Assembly: GCA_019187665.1 (NCBI GenBank)
Contig: JABARH010000042.1
Location: 1-43,508 of the forward strand
Reading direction: 5' to 3'
Length of the DNA stretch: 43,508 bases
From: Anaerolineales bacterium
GTDB taxonomy: Bacteria > Chloroflexota > Anaerolineae > Anaerolineales > Villigracilaceae
Below are positions 22,810 through 31,552 of the stretch, in pieces. The notes under the pieces are model-generated. The model was given only the letters and a program-made list of their open reading frames with translations. It made no database searches and was not told where the DNA came from. The position numbers were made by a program, and so were the translations under genes. The first letter of the stretch is position 1. Every line of letters starts with the position of its first letter.

Positions 22810-24779
22810 TTTGGAAAAATGAACTCCGTGACGAAATCAGGGTCGAGGGGAGATTTGATCGTGACCAACAGCGAGAGCGACGGTTCCTTCATGGAATATG
22901 TAGGTGAATGCCAGCCGAACAGATCAATCGGAAAATCTTCTCCCATCATTGAAACAGCGCCGGTCAAATAGTTACCCGCCCGTACCAACTGCGTGCGCAT
23001 ACCTCCCGACATGACATCGGGCGCAAAGTAATCATAATGCGTTCGCACCGTGACCCATCCATGCGGTGATCTCAATTTCAAATCGAATCCCGATCGCCCA
23101 TTGTCGAGCAGGGTATCGGGTAGCGCATCGAACTCCCACTTCCAATCGGGTAGTAACCAATGCAACGTATACGTGTGCCAGTCCTCTTTTTTCGATGCGA
23201 TCAAACGATCATGCACCTGCCAGTGTTCATCTGAAAAAACAGTTACCGTGCGCTCGTGCTCCACGCCCATCCTGCGATAACCGGTGTGATAAGCCTGCAT
23301 ACGTTGTAAAACAGTTTCATCCACAATCACTTCTGTTTTTGCAAACGCATTCGCCCAATCCACATACAGGAATTTTCCCGCGCGCGTCATCTGTTCCAAG
23401 CCGTCCACCGTGATTGTGTTGTGATAACGCGTCGCAGTCAGCGGATTATCCCATGGCGCTTCTGCATTGTACGAAAATGTCCCGGCGTCGCGCGCGATGT
23501 TAAGTCCGCGCCACCACAGATCGAGATGAAGCAAATCTGCATGGCCGGGGCGCGACGTGAACGAGGTCGTCCGCAGATACGCCCACGACTCGCGTCCGCG
23601 CAGATGCTCGCCCAGATAATGCCCCGCTTCAAACGAACGCCCGGAGCGGGTGAGGCCAAACCACAGCGACATCTCGTCCCAGACGCCGCCCGGCAGATCA
23701 TAGTTTAGGAATGCCCGCGCAGACGCCTGCACCACGGGGCGATAATCCGCAAACGGACAGACGGTCAACGGCAAAATGTACGCGCCATCGTTTGCTCCGA
23801 GGTTGGGCGCGCCGCCGGATTCAGAATCAAGCATCGAAGCCAGCCAGTGCGAAGCCCGCGCGAGGTTTTTTCGAGCGAGCGGGCTGTAGGTCGAATTACT
23901 AATTCGACCTACCCAGAGAGCCAGCTGCAACATCACGCGGTGATAGTTCGCGCTGTGCTGACTGTATTCGCCGTAACTGTCAATTTGTTTTTCGAGTGCG
24001 CGGTTGAACCATTTTTTTCCGAGGCGCATCCAGCGTCGGGCGTGAGGGTGATGCGGCAGGAGGCTTGCGGCGGTGATCAGTCCCGCCGCTTCGCTGAGCA
24101 GATGATTGTTGTTCTGCGAACGCGCGTAGATCAGCGTGGGCGGAATCCGCCCGGCGTGAATCGCAATCGCCTCGCCCATGGCGCGGACGCGTGACTCGGT
24201 GGTGGATTCCGATTCGCGGAGCAGAGGCAGGCAAAAGGTCCAGGCCATGAGGCGCAGTGCGGCTTCCTGCGCGGAGATCCAGTTCGGTCCTTGATAGGGA
24301 GGGTTCGCGGAGACGAACGTCTCAAAATATTTCCAAAACGATTCGGCAAATCTTTCGCGCCCGCTGATGTAATAGGCGCGCGCCAGGACAGTTGCCCAGC
24401 CGAAGCGCGCCGGTTCCCAGATGAATTTGATATCGCCTTCGACGTGAGCGCGGCCGGTCTCATAGTCCGTCCAATGATGGAGAGGCGCAGGAGGCGCGAG
24501 GTTTATCTCAACCGCTTCGCCGCCAAAGAGATGGGCGCGTCCCGCTGCAATTTCATTCGCTTGGTGGAGGAGCAGGCGTTGACCTTCATCGCCGAGGGTG
24601 GAGAGGATGGATGCGCGGGAGGGGAGTTCGAGAGCAGTGATGAGTGAATAGTGATTAGTGATCAGTTTTGGTTTGTTGCGAAAGAGGCCAAGGCGCAAAC
24701 CAAGTTTGTAAAGCATGAATAGCCCGACTTGTTCGGGACCGAGATCGCGCAGGGCTTTAAGGGAGAGGAGCATGTCCAT
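22806..24779 (-). CDS. Heparinase II/III family protein
   Basis: The 657-residue protein has an alpha/alpha-toroid N-terminal half (PNWISAQEAALRLMAWTFC, SQNNNHLLSEAAGLITAA, IDSYGEYSQHSANYHRVMLQ) and the heparinase II/III-like beta-sandwich half (HADLLHLDLWWRGLNIARDA, GTFSYN, DPLTATRYHNTITVDG in variant form). These families (PL12/15/17/21-like) cleave uronic-acid polysaccharides by elimination. No signal peptide is visible, so it may act in the cytoplasm or depend on another export route. Two short repeat-derived segments sit in frame: residues about 37-50 (LITNHYSLITA) and about 290-298 (VGRISNSTY). It may edit the polymer that the neighbouring acyltransferases modify. Confidence 0.82.
   Translation of the reverse strand: MDMLLSLKALRDLGPEQVGLFMLYKLGLRLGLFRNKPKLITNHYSLITALELPSRASILSTLGDEGQRLLLHQANEIAAGRAHLFGGEAVEINLAPPAPLHHWTDYETGRAHVEGDIKFIWEPARFGWATVLARAYYISGRERFAESFWKYFETFVSANPPYQGPNWISAQEAALRLMAWTFCLPLLRESESTTESRVRAMGEAIAIHAGRIPPTLIYARSQNNNHLLSEAAGLITAASLLPHHPHARRWMRLGKKWFNRALEKQIDSYGEYSQHSANYHRVMLQLALWVGRISNSTYSPLARKNLARASHWLASMLDSESGGAPNLGANDGAYILPLTVCPFADYRPVVQASARAFLNYDLPGGVWDEMSLWFGLTRSGRSFEAGHYLGEHLRGRESWAYLRTTSFTSRPGHADLLHLDLWWRGLNIARDAGTFSYNAEAPWDNPLTATRYHNTITVDGLEQMTRAGKFLYVDWANAFAKTEVIVDETVLQRMQAYHTGYRRMGVEHERTVTVFSDEHWQVHDRLIASKKEDWHTYTLHWLLPDWKWEFDALPDTLLDNGRSGFDLKLRSPHGWVTVRTHYDYFAPDVMSGGMRTQLVRAGNYLTGAVSMMGEDFPIDLFGWHSPTYSMKEPSLSLLVTIKSPLDPDFVTEFIFPK
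23886..23912. repeat. Perfect palindrome inside the heparinase-like gene
   Basis: Arms GTAGGTCGAATT (23886-23897) and AATTCGACCTAC (23901-23912) flank a 3-base loop. It is translated in frame as residues about 290-298 in a helical region of the toroid. Confidence 0.8.
24635..24665. repeat. AGTGAT-type short repeat inside the heparinase-like gene
   Basis: The words CAGTGATGAGTGAATAGTGA and TTAGTGATCAG are the same vocabulary as the intergenic tandem at 42174-42240. Here they are translated in frame as LITNHYSLITA near the N-terminus of the heparinase-like protein. Confidence 0.6.
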
Positions 24780-24852
24780 GCAATCAATTGCGGCGCAGAA
24801 AGCGACCGTGTTCAGTATCGCCTACATCAGCCAGCGAAATTTCGCGGGCAAA

Positions 24853-25389
24853 CTATCCAATGTGATTCATGTGCGCGAGGGCGTGAAAGAGGACCGCCAC
24901 ATGCAGCGCGCTGGGAATCTCGCCGCGCTTTGCCATGGCGATAACTTCGTCGAGCGGAATGAGATGTACCTCGATCTCTTCGGCTTCGTCGAGATGTTGC
25001 TCCTGTGTGAATTTTGCGCGCCCGGCAAAATAGGCGTAGACGGTGTTGGTGTGGCTGGCAGGGTTGGGGCTGACGCGCCCGATCTCGATCAGGTCGGATG
25101 AGTCGTAGCCGGTCTCTTCGAGCAGTTCGCGGCGCGCGCCCGCCTCCACCTCTTCGCCGTCCTCCACGATTCCGCCGGGCAGTTCCCAGACAATATTTTG
25201 CGCGCCGTGCCGATACTGGCGGATCAGCACGACTTCGTTCTGCTCCGTCAATGCAAAGACGGTCGCCCAACGGCGGTATTCGAAGACCATCGGCTGGAAG
25301 GTTTTTCCGTTGGGCAGTTCAACCGTGTCAATGCGCACGCGCGGGCGGATGTACTTCGATTCGAGAATTTTCCACGGGGTCAGGCTCAT
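24853..25389 (-). CDS. Nudix hydrolase, ADP-ribose pyrophosphatase type
   Basis: The 178-residue protein has the ADP-ribose pyrophosphatase layout: an N-terminal strand region (MVFEYRRWATVFALTEQNEV), then LIRQYRHGAQNIVWELPGG and the Nudix box at about residues 72-94 (GGIVEDGEEVEAGARRELLE, then ETGY). SPNPASHTNTVYAYFAGRA fits the same subfamily. The predicted reaction is ADP-ribose, or another nucleoside-diphosphate sugar, to AMP plus sugar phosphate. It starts 9 bp after the first MBOAT gene and is the next gene of the same minus-strand run. Sugar-nucleotide turnover would fit an exopolysaccharide cluster. Confidence 0.88.
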   Translation of the reverse strand: MSLTPWKILESKYIRPRVRIDTVELPNGKTFQPMVFEYRRWATVFALTEQNEVVLIRQYRHGAQNIVWELPGGIVEDGEEVEAGARRELLEETGYDSSDLIEIGRVSPNPASHTNTVYAYFAGRAKFTQEQHLDEAEEIEVHLIPLDEVIAMAKRGEIPSALHVAVLFHALAHMNHIG

Positions 25390-25398
25390 GCGGCGCTC

Positions 25399-26919
25399 CT
25401 AGAATTGGAAGTAAATGAAGGAACTGGGCAGAAAGGAACCGAAGAGGATGATGTTGACGGCCAGAAAATAATACGCGCTCCAACGGACGAGGGTGGTTTG
25501 ACCGGCCAGCACGCGTTCAAGCGGAGCCTCTTTTTGCAGAAACTGGACAGTCTCTAACAACAGGATTTGCAGACCGGTCAACGCGAGGATGGCCGCGCCG
25601 CTGATGGTGGGATAGACGGTGGCAATGGGGTGATTCTGCCCAAGCGTGACGCGGAGTTGCGCGAACCAAAGCGCGACGTGAGACGCGTCCCAGCCGAGGC
25701 CGATGCGCTGGATGTAGTCGAGCGCTGCGGCCAGGCTGGGCGCGCGGAAGAAGATCAACGCGAAGGAAACGAGGAGGAAAACACTGAAGGTTTGCAGGGC
25801 CGCGCGGAGTTGGGGAACAGAATCCAGATGGAGGGCGCGCGCGAGGCGCTCGCGCAAACGGGTCGTCCACAGTTCAACGATGAGGTACAGTCCGTGCAGG
25901 CCGCCCCAGATCACAAAGGTCCAGTTGGCGCCGTGCCACAGTCCGCTGAGCAGCATGGTGATGAGGGTGGGCAGCGCCTGGTTGAGCCAGCCGGGCAGGC
26001 GCATCTTTCCGCGCAGCAAGGCGCGGCGCAGGGGAAAGAAAACATAATCGCGGAACCACGCAGAGAGACTGATGTGCCAGCGCTGCCAGAATTCGGAGAT
26101 CGTGCGCGCCGAATACGGCCGGTCGAAGTTGGTCATCAGGCGGAAGCCCATGACGCGCGCCGCGCCGATGGCAATGTCGGAGTAGCCGGAGAAGTCGCAG
26201 TAGATCTGGTAGGAAAAAGCCAGCGCGGCGAGGGTGAGAAGCGGGCCGGCGTAACTGGATGGGAAGGTGAAAACCGAATCCACAAGTTGCGCCAGACGGT
26301 CGGCGATGACCAGTTTTTTGAAGAAGCCCCAGGCCATTAAACGCAGGCCGTCAGCAAAATTGTTGTATTCGAATTTATGCTCTTCGTGGAATTGCGGCAG
26401 CATGTGAGCGGGGCGCTCGATCGGCCCGGCCACCAGTTGCGGATAAAAGAGAACATAGAGGGCGAGAATGCCGATGTGTCGTTCCGCTTTTTGATTGCCG
26501 CGATAGACCTCGATGGTGTAGGCCATGGATTGAAAGGTGTGGAACGAGAGACCGATGGGCAGAAGGATGTTCAAAAACGGGATCGGGTAGTTCCAGTCCA
26601 GCCAGTGGGCGAGGGCGGCCGCGTTGGCGTTGAAGAAGTTGAAATATTTAAAGAAGCCCAACATGCCCAGGTTGGCGGCGAGACTCAAGATCAGGAAGCC
26701 TCGGCGGCGTTTGCCTTCGGCCTTCTCGATGGCGAGGCCGGAGATATAGTCCACCAGGATCGTGGCGAACAAAATGAGAATGTAGGCCGGGATGAAGGCC
26801 ATGTAAAAATAGGCCGAGGCGGCCAGCAGCCAGAGCCAGCGAAAGCGATGCGGCAGGAGGAAGTAGCCCAGCGTGACGAGCGGAAAGAAAATATAGAACG
26901 GAAGCGAGTTGAACAGCAT
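25399..26919 (-). CDS. MBOAT O-acyltransferase (AlgI/PatA-like), copy 1
   Basis: The 506-residue integral membrane protein belongs to the AlgI-type MBOAT family, which transfers acyl groups across the membrane to cell-surface polymers. YCDFSGYSDIAIGAARVMGF, the WHISLS motif (His282) and the catalytic-type His329 in LWHGANWTFVIWGG are present. The usual YIPLGGNR after the WHISLS helix is replaced by VFFPLRRALLRG, unlike copy 2. The start lies a few bases after the stop of the SGNH partner. The first 540 bp share a nearly identical block with copy 2, while the C-terminal halves differ. Confidence 0.9.
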   Translation of the reverse strand: MLFNSLPFYIFFPLVTLGYFLLPHRFRWLWLLAASAYFYMAFIPAYILILFATILVDYISGLAIEKAEGKRRRGFLILSLAANLGMLGFFKYFNFFNANAAALAHWLDWNYPIPFLNILLPIGLSFHTFQSMAYTIEVYRGNQKAERHIGILALYVLFYPQLVAGPIERPAHMLPQFHEEHKFEYNNFADGLRLMAWGFFKKLVIADRLAQLVDSVFTFPSSYAGPLLTLAALAFSYQIYCDFSGYSDIAIGAARVMGFRLMTNFDRPYSARTISEFWQRWHISLSAWFRDYVFFPLRRALLRGKMRLPGWLNQALPTLITMLLSGLWHGANWTFVIWGGLHGLYLIVELWTTRLRERLARALHLDSVPQLRAALQTFSVFLLVSFALIFFRAPSLAAALDYIQRIGLGWDASHVALWFAQLRVTLGQNHPIATVYPTISGAAILALTGLQILLLETVQFLQKEAPLERVLAGQTTLVRWSAYYFLAVNIILFGSFLPSSFIYFQF

Positions 26920-26930
26920 CGCGCGTTACC
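26391..26930. repeat. 540-bp block shared with 28974-29513 (copy 1)
   Basis: This block covers the 5' third of MBOAT copy 1 and the stop of its SGNH partner. It aligns without gaps to 28974-29513 at an estimated 97-98% identity from sampled stretches. The similarity falls off sharply on the SGNH side, right after GCGCGTTACC. Confidence 0.85.
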
Positions 26931-27996
26931 TGTCTATTCGGAAAATTTCCGCCAGCGATTCGGAAGTGATGTGCGTGGCGTCGTAATACACGCTGCCGTC
27001 CAGGCCCAGGTCGGCGGGATTATACGAGCCGACGATTCGGAATCCGTGACGGCGCGCCAGGTCTTCGTAATACGTTTGGATCTCGGCGACGATGCGATAT
27101 TGGTTGCCCATCATGATCTCGTACGTGGCCGGGTGGTACGGCCCCAGAAACAGGACGATCTCGACTCCCTTCGATTGCAGGTCCAGCAGGAAGGCCTCGA
27201 TCACGCGCTGACGTTCGGGCAGGATCGCGGGCGGGACGCCGAGTGGACTTTGCCCGGCCTGGATGGCGAGCGCGACGACGCTTTCGGAACCGAGGTTCCT
27301 GCGGCGTTTGAGGGGGAAGATCTCGCTTCCGTCCGCGAGATAGGTCAGGCCGGTCGGCTCTTCGCCGGGACGCAGAACGTGGTACGACTCTGCCGCCGCG
27401 TCGCCAAAACGCGCGTCGAGGAAGGTGAAGAGCGAGAGTTGAAAATAATCCGGTGAAAGGAAGCGCATGTGGGCCGCGGCCGCAGGTGTGTAGGCGGCCA
27501 CATCCGGGGCGGGCGCGCCGGAGAGCAGGTGCGCCTCCAGCGCCGGCTGCAGAGACTCGAAACGCGGCCAGACCGAGACCACCTCGCTGCCGACGAACCA
27601 CGTGCTCATTTCGATCACCAGTGTGCGCGGCAGCAGTCCGCGCGCTTCGATCAGCGAGGCCAGGGCCATGTAATCAATCAGGGAGCCGCCGCTGATCGAA
27701 GCATTGAAGAAGGTCTGGCCGGGAAATGAATCGGCGCGCAATAGTTTCAGGCGGCTGGAGCCAAGCACGATCACGTCCGGCGCGGAGGAAAGACCGGAAA
27801 AATAGTGGATCATTACGGCGGCCTCATCCGGCTGGTTGACGTTGGTGACCGCCTGCCCGTCGAGCAGGAGGTGGGCGATGCCGCGTTCGTACGAATCCGG
27901 GTCGCGGATGTGATCCGGGTCCACGAACCAGGAGGTCAGAATCACCCCCAGCAAAATGGGCACAAGCAGGAGCAGGCGCGCGGCGAAGCGTTTCAT
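26926..27996 (-). CDS. SGNH/DltD-like surface acyl-transfer partner, copy 1
   Basis: The 356-residue protein has an N-terminal membrane anchor (LLLLVPILLGVILTSWFV) and an extracytoplasmic SGNH-hydrolase-like domain. The candidate nucleophile lies in GSSR (residues 79-82), an Asn in FFNASISGG, and the Asp/His pair in DATH (339-342). DltD- and AlgJ-type proteins of this sort work with MBOAT proteins in O-acylation of surface polymers, either as carriers or as the final transferase. It sits 6 bp after MBOAT copy 2 and just before MBOAT copy 1. It is about 45% identical by eye to its paralogue at 29509-30582. Confidence 0.75.
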   Translation of the reverse strand: MKRFAARLLLLVPILLGVILTSWFVDPDHIRDPDSYERGIAHLLLDGQAVTNVNQPDEAAVMIHYFSGLSSAPDVIVLGSSRLKLLRADSFPGQTFFNASISGGSLIDYMALASLIEARGLLPRTLVIEMSTWFVGSEVVSVWPRFESLQPALEAHLLSGAPAPDVAAYTPAAAAHMRFLSPDYFQLSLFTFLDARFGDAAAESYHVLRPGEEPTGLTYLADGSEIFPLKRRRNLGSESVVALAIQAGQSPLGVPPAILPERQRVIEAFLLDLQSKGVEIVLFLGPYHPATYEIMMGNQYRIVAEIQTYYEDLARRHGFRIVGSYNPADLGLDGSVYYDATHITSESLAEIFRIDR

Positions 27997-28002
27997 TGAA
28001 AA

Positions 28003-29502
28003 TCAGAATTGGAAATAAATGAAGGTGGTCTGCTCGAACGCGCCGAAGAGCAGGATGTTTGCCAGCAGGGCATAGTACGCGCCCCAGCGGAGAATGGCAG
28101 GCTGCGCGGCGAGAATTCGCTCAAGGGGCTGCTGCCTTTGGAGGCGTTGAACCGCCTCGAGAAAAAGAATTTGCAGCACAACGATGATCAACACCTGTGC
28201 GCCGTTCAATGAAGAGAACAGAATGGCGGGCGGGAAGTTTTGCCCGAGCGTGACGCGAATTTGCTCAAAGAGCAGGGATGCCCCGGCCGGTTCCCAGTGC
28301 CGGCCGATGCGCTGGATGTAGTCGAGCGCGGCGGCCAGGCTGGGCGCGCGGAAGAAGATCCACGCCAGTGAAACCAGCGAGAAAACGGCCAGCCATTCCA
28401 ACGCTTTTTGGAGACGCGGAGCGCGTCCCAGCCGCAGGAATCGAAACATGGCTTCGCGTGGTCGTTTCATCCACTGTTCCGCAATCAGATAGATGCCGTG
28501 CAACATGCCCCAGATCACAAAGGTCCAGTTGGCGCCGTGCCACAGTCCGCTGACGAGGAAGGTCAGGAAAATATTCAGGGAATGCCGCCATGTCGGAACA
28601 CGATTCCCTCCGAGGGAGATGTAGAAGTAATCGCGGAACCACGAAGAGAGGCTGATGTGCCAGCGCCGCCAAAATTCGGAAAAACTGTGCGATGAATACG
28701 GTCGGTCGAAATTGGTCATCAGGCGGAAGCCCATGACGCGCGCCGCGCCGATGGCAATGTCGGAGTAGCCGGAGAAGTCGCAGTAGATCTGGTAGGAAAA
28801 GGCCAGCGCGGCGAGGGCGAGAAGCGGGCCGGGATACCCGGACGGTTCCGCGAAGACCGGGTTGACCAGTAATGCCAGACGGTCGGCGATGACCAGTTTT
28901 TTGAAGAAGCCCCAGGCCATCAGACGCAGGCCGTCGGCGGCGTTCTGGTAATCGAATTTGTGCGCCTCGCGAAATTGCGGCAGCATGTGAGCGGGGCGCT
29001 CGATCGGCCCGGCCACCAGTTGCGGATAAAAGAGAACATAGAGGGCGAGAATGCCGATGTGTCGTTCCGCTTTTTGATTGCCGCGATAGACCTCGATGGT
29101 GTAGGCCATGGATTGAAAGGTGTGGAACGAGAGACCGATGGGTAGGAGGATGTTCAAAGACGGGATCGGGTAGTTCCAGTCCAGCCAGTGGGCGAGGGCG
29201 GCCGCGTTGGCGTTGAAGAAGTTGAAATATTTAAAGAACCCCAACATGCCCAGGTTGGCGGCGAGACTCAAGATCAGGAAGCCTCGGCGGCGTTTGCCTT
29301 CGGCCTTCTCGATGGCGAGGCCGGAGAAGTAGTCCACCAGGATCGTGGCGAGCAAAATGAGGATGTAGGCCGGGATGAAGGCCATGTAAAAATAGGCCGA
29401 GGCGGCCAGCAGCCAGAGCCAGCGAAAGCGATGCGGCAGGAGGAAGTAGCCCAGCGTGACGAGCGGAAAGAAAATGTAGAACGGAAGCGAGTTGAACAGC
29501 AT
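28003..29502 (-). CDS. MBOAT O-acyltransferase (AlgI/PatA-like), copy 2
   Basis: The 499-residue protein has the same MBOAT architecture as copy 1, with WHISLSSWFRDYFYISLGGN (His282 in WHIS) and His322 in LWHGANW. Unlike copy 1 it keeps the common LGGNR loop. The first about 180 residues are almost identical to copy 1 because of the shared 540-bp block; residues beyond about 215 diverge steadily. It follows its SGNH partner gene by 6 bp. A different acceptor or acyl donor for the two copies would fit the divergent C-terminal halves. Confidence 0.9.
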   Translation of the reverse strand: MLFNSLPFYIFFPLVTLGYFLLPHRFRWLWLLAASAYFYMAFIPAYILILLATILVDYFSGLAIEKAEGKRRRGFLILSLAANLGMLGFFKYFNFFNANAAALAHWLDWNYPIPSLNILLPIGLSFHTFQSMAYTIEVYRGNQKAERHIGILALYVLFYPQLVAGPIERPAHMLPQFREAHKFDYQNAADGLRLMAWGFFKKLVIADRLALLVNPVFAEPSGYPGPLLALAALAFSYQIYCDFSGYSDIAIGAARVMGFRLMTNFDRPYSSHSFSEFWRRWHISLSSWFRDYFYISLGGNRVPTWRHSLNIFLTFLVSGLWHGANWTFVIWGMLHGIYLIAEQWMKRPREAMFRFLRLGRAPRLQKALEWLAVFSLVSLAWIFFRAPSLAAALDYIQRIGRHWEPAGASLLFEQIRVTLGQNFPPAILFSSLNGAQVLIIVVLQILFLEAVQRLQRQQPLERILAAQPAILRWGAYYALLANILLFGAFEQTTFIYFQF

Positions 29503-29513
29503 CGCGCGTTACC
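28974..29513. repeat. 540-bp block shared with 26391-26930 (copy 2)
   Basis: See copy 1. The two blocks have the same length, with no insertions or deletions seen. They are in the same orientation, 2583 bp apart, so homologous recombination between them would delete or duplicate one SGNH-MBOAT pair. Confidence 0.85.
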
Positions 29514-30582
29514 GGTTTTCCTCGAAGATGCGCAGGATCGCCTCGGTGGAAATGTGCGTTGGGTCGTAGAAATCGGCGTTGGTGATGCCGAGATCGCCGG
29601 GATTGAAGGAACCGATCACTTCCACGCGATTGGCCTGCGCCAGTTCGATGAAATACGATTGAATATCTGTCACAAAGCGGCTGGGCGCGTTCATCATCAG
29701 TTCATACGATGTGGGATGATACGGCGGCAGGTAAAACGTCACCTTCACCCCGCTCTCCAGCAGGCGTGCCAGAAACGCCTCGAGAATTTTGCGCTGGCGG
29801 ACATCCATCTGCAATGGGATTCCGCCGGGCGGGTCCCAGCCATATTTTAAGGCGTAGGCTTCCGGTATCTCCGTGCCGAGGTTGGCGATCATATCCGGGC
29901 GCACGAGGATGCTGCCGTCCGGAAAATAAGTCAACCCGTTGGTCGCGTCTCCCGCGTGATAGGCGCGCGGCGCGGCGCCGTGCAGTGCAGCGGACCACAA
30001 CTGCAACAGGGACGACTGGAAATAATCTGGCGTGAAGATGCGCGCGTAGATGCTCTGCGAAAAACGGGAACGCTTCACGCGCGACGGCCGGGCGGGCGCG
30101 CGGTCGCGCAGCAGGTTCCACTCCAGTTCGGCGCGGCGCGCCTCGAAGCGCTTCGACTGCGACGCGCGCCCCGCGCTCAACAGCCAGGGATTCAACTCCA
30201 GGATCACCGCGTCGGGGATGAGGCCGCGGCTCTCGTACAGGTGATAGATCACCAGCAGGTCGCCCAACCCCGATCCGCTGAGCGCCGCGTTGAAAAACGT
30301 CTGCCCTGGGAAAAAATCGGAATGGATGCCCTTCGATTTGCTCGTGCCAAGCAGGAGGATATCCGGCGCGGAGGTTTGCGCGAGAATATGATATTCCAAA
30401 ATGGCGGAGGCGTCGTCATTGACTACGTTGGTCACGGCCTGTCCCTGCGCCAGCATGGAAACAACGCCGCGTTCGTAGGCATCCGGCGCGCGTAGGTGGG
30501 CCGGGTCCACGAACCAATTGAGGAAAAGCATGCTTGCCAGAAGCGGCAGAAGGAGGAAAATTCGCTGAAGGAACGGTTTCAT
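29509..30582 (-). CDS. SGNH/DltD-like surface acyl-transfer partner, copy 2
   Basis: The 357-residue protein has an N-terminal membrane helix (FLLLPLLASMLFLNWFV) and an SGNH-like domain, with GTSK at residues 79-82 in place of GSSR, an Asn in FFNAALSG and DPTH at 340-343. The start at 30582 is chosen because the likely -10 box lies at 30603-30608; the longer frame from 30624 would begin upstream of the predicted transcript. It is the first gene of the minus-strand run and directly precedes MBOAT copy 2. Its function is inferred from that pairing. Confidence 0.75.
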   Translation of the reverse strand: MKPFLQRIFLLLPLLASMLFLNWFVDPAHLRAPDAYERGVVSMLAQGQAVTNVVNDDASAILEYHILAQTSAPDILLLGTSKSKGIHSDFFPGQTFFNAALSGSGLGDLLVIYHLYESRGLIPDAVILELNPWLLSAGRASQSKRFEARRAELEWNLLRDRAPARPSRVKRSRFSQSIYARIFTPDYFQSSLLQLWSAALHGAAPRAYHAGDATNGLTYFPDGSILVRPDMIANLGTEIPEAYALKYGWDPPGGIPLQMDVRQRKILEAFLARLLESGVKVTFYLPPYHPTSYELMMNAPSRFVTDIQSYFIELAQANRVEVIGSFNPGDLGITNADFYDPTHISTEAILRIFEENR

Positions 30583-30602
30583 TGGCGGCTCAAACAGCGG
30601 AC

Positions 30603-30631
30603 ATGATAGCGGAAAGCCGGGCAACCGGCAA
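30603..30631 (-). promoter_or_regulatory. Promoter of the MBOAT/SGNH/heparinase cluster
   Basis: On the minus strand TTGCCG (complement of 30626-30631), a 17-bp spacer and TATCAT (complement of 30603-30608) lie 20 bp before the start at 30582. The leader would be about 14 nt. No other promoter of this quality was seen until the end of the cluster, so the seven genes may be one operon; the 73-bp gap before the heparinase gene is the main doubt. Confidence 0.55.
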
Positions 30632-30661
30632 GGCGCACTGCACGGAACGGCATGACTTTCT

Positions 30662-30803
30662 CAAAGTCGGAGATTTCTCAACGCGAGTTACGCCAATCAG
30701 CGAATGACGCGAATAAACCCAAGAAAATTCGCGAAATTCGCCTATTCGTGGCATTCGCGTTCCAAACCCGCCGGTTTGTCAAGCGACTTTGAAAAGACCA
30801 TAC
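30662..30803. repeat. 142-bp inverted repeat, left copy
   Basis: The repeat starts CAAAGTCGGAGATTTCTCAA and ends GAAAAGACCATAC. Its reverse complement is at 32355-32496; I count 3 differences in 142 positions. It is rich in ATTCGC/GCGAAT words that would allow internal pairing. Confidence 0.92.
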
Positions 30804-30865
30804 ATGGAACGGGCTTCCTCGCGCCGCCGTTTAACCGATACCGCCCACACGGAAAGGGAAACGCC

Positions 30866-31423
30866 ATGAAGCACATCCTCCCGCTTGCCGCCTCGATGCT
30901 ATTCCTGATTCTTTCCGCCTGCATCAGCGCTGATCTTTCCACCGCGCAGATGACCAGCGCCATCCAGACGCTCACCGCCACCGTTCTGCCGCCCACAGTG
31001 ACGCCTACGCCCGACCCGGATGAAAGCGCCATCGTCCTGTTGTTGAACAGCGGACTGGAGAAAAACGCCGACCCGCTCTCACAGACGGTGGACGCGCGCT
31101 ACCAGGTGATTGACGCGAGCTTTCCGTCCGATCTCAGCAACAACGCCTCCACCTTTGTGATCGAGGTGCGCTGTGAATGTATCAACGGGGTGTGTTGCAC
31201 GGCAGAGCGCACGTTCGTTGTCTTTGTGCAGGCCCTGCAGACAGTGGCCGAAAAAGTGGCGCGGCAGATCCCGCTCACGGTGACGAATATGCAGGTGTCG
31301 TGCCGCGACCATACCGCGCCTCTCGGCGCGATACTCGTCTCCTGGGACGATATGGCCGATTATCTGAACGGAGAGATCAATGGTTTTCAACTTGGAGGCA
31401 GAACGATTAAACTTGGACCATGA
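30866..31423 (+). CDS. Lipoprotein of unknown function
   Basis: The 185-residue product begins MKHILPLAASMLFLILSAC, a lipoprotein signal with lipobox SAC, followed by a Thr/Pro linker (VLPPTVTPTPDPDES). The mature domain contains four Cys in a short span (VRCECINGVCCTAER), which suggests disulphides or a metal site, and a later Cys (QVSCRDH). No family was recognised. The start at 30866 has an AAAGGGA site upstream. The gene lies inside the region bounded by the 142-bp inverted repeats. Confidence 0.7.
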   Translation: MKHILPLAASMLFLILSACISADLSTAQMTSAIQTLTATVLPPTVTPTPDPDESAIVLLLNSGLEKNADPLSQTVDARYQVIDASFPSDLSNNASTFVIEVRCECINGVCCTAERTFVVFVQALQTVAEKVARQIPLTVTNMQVSCRDHTAPLGAILVSWDDMADYLNGEINGFQLGGRTIKLGP

Positions 31424-31552
31424 ATCTACCCGGACGAGACGCCTCGCGCTCTGCCTGCCCGCTCTTTCGCTGACTCTGGCTTGCTTCGCGCCGGGTGTTC
31501 GGCTATTCCGTTCAAGAGGCCCATCAGCAGATCGAGCCAGGATCATCCGCGC

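Noticed and set aside
29509..30624. Longer start (30624) of SGNH copy 2
   Set aside because: The added 14 codons lie upstream of the predicted -10 box at 30603-30608, and the paralogue begins at the position matching 30582.
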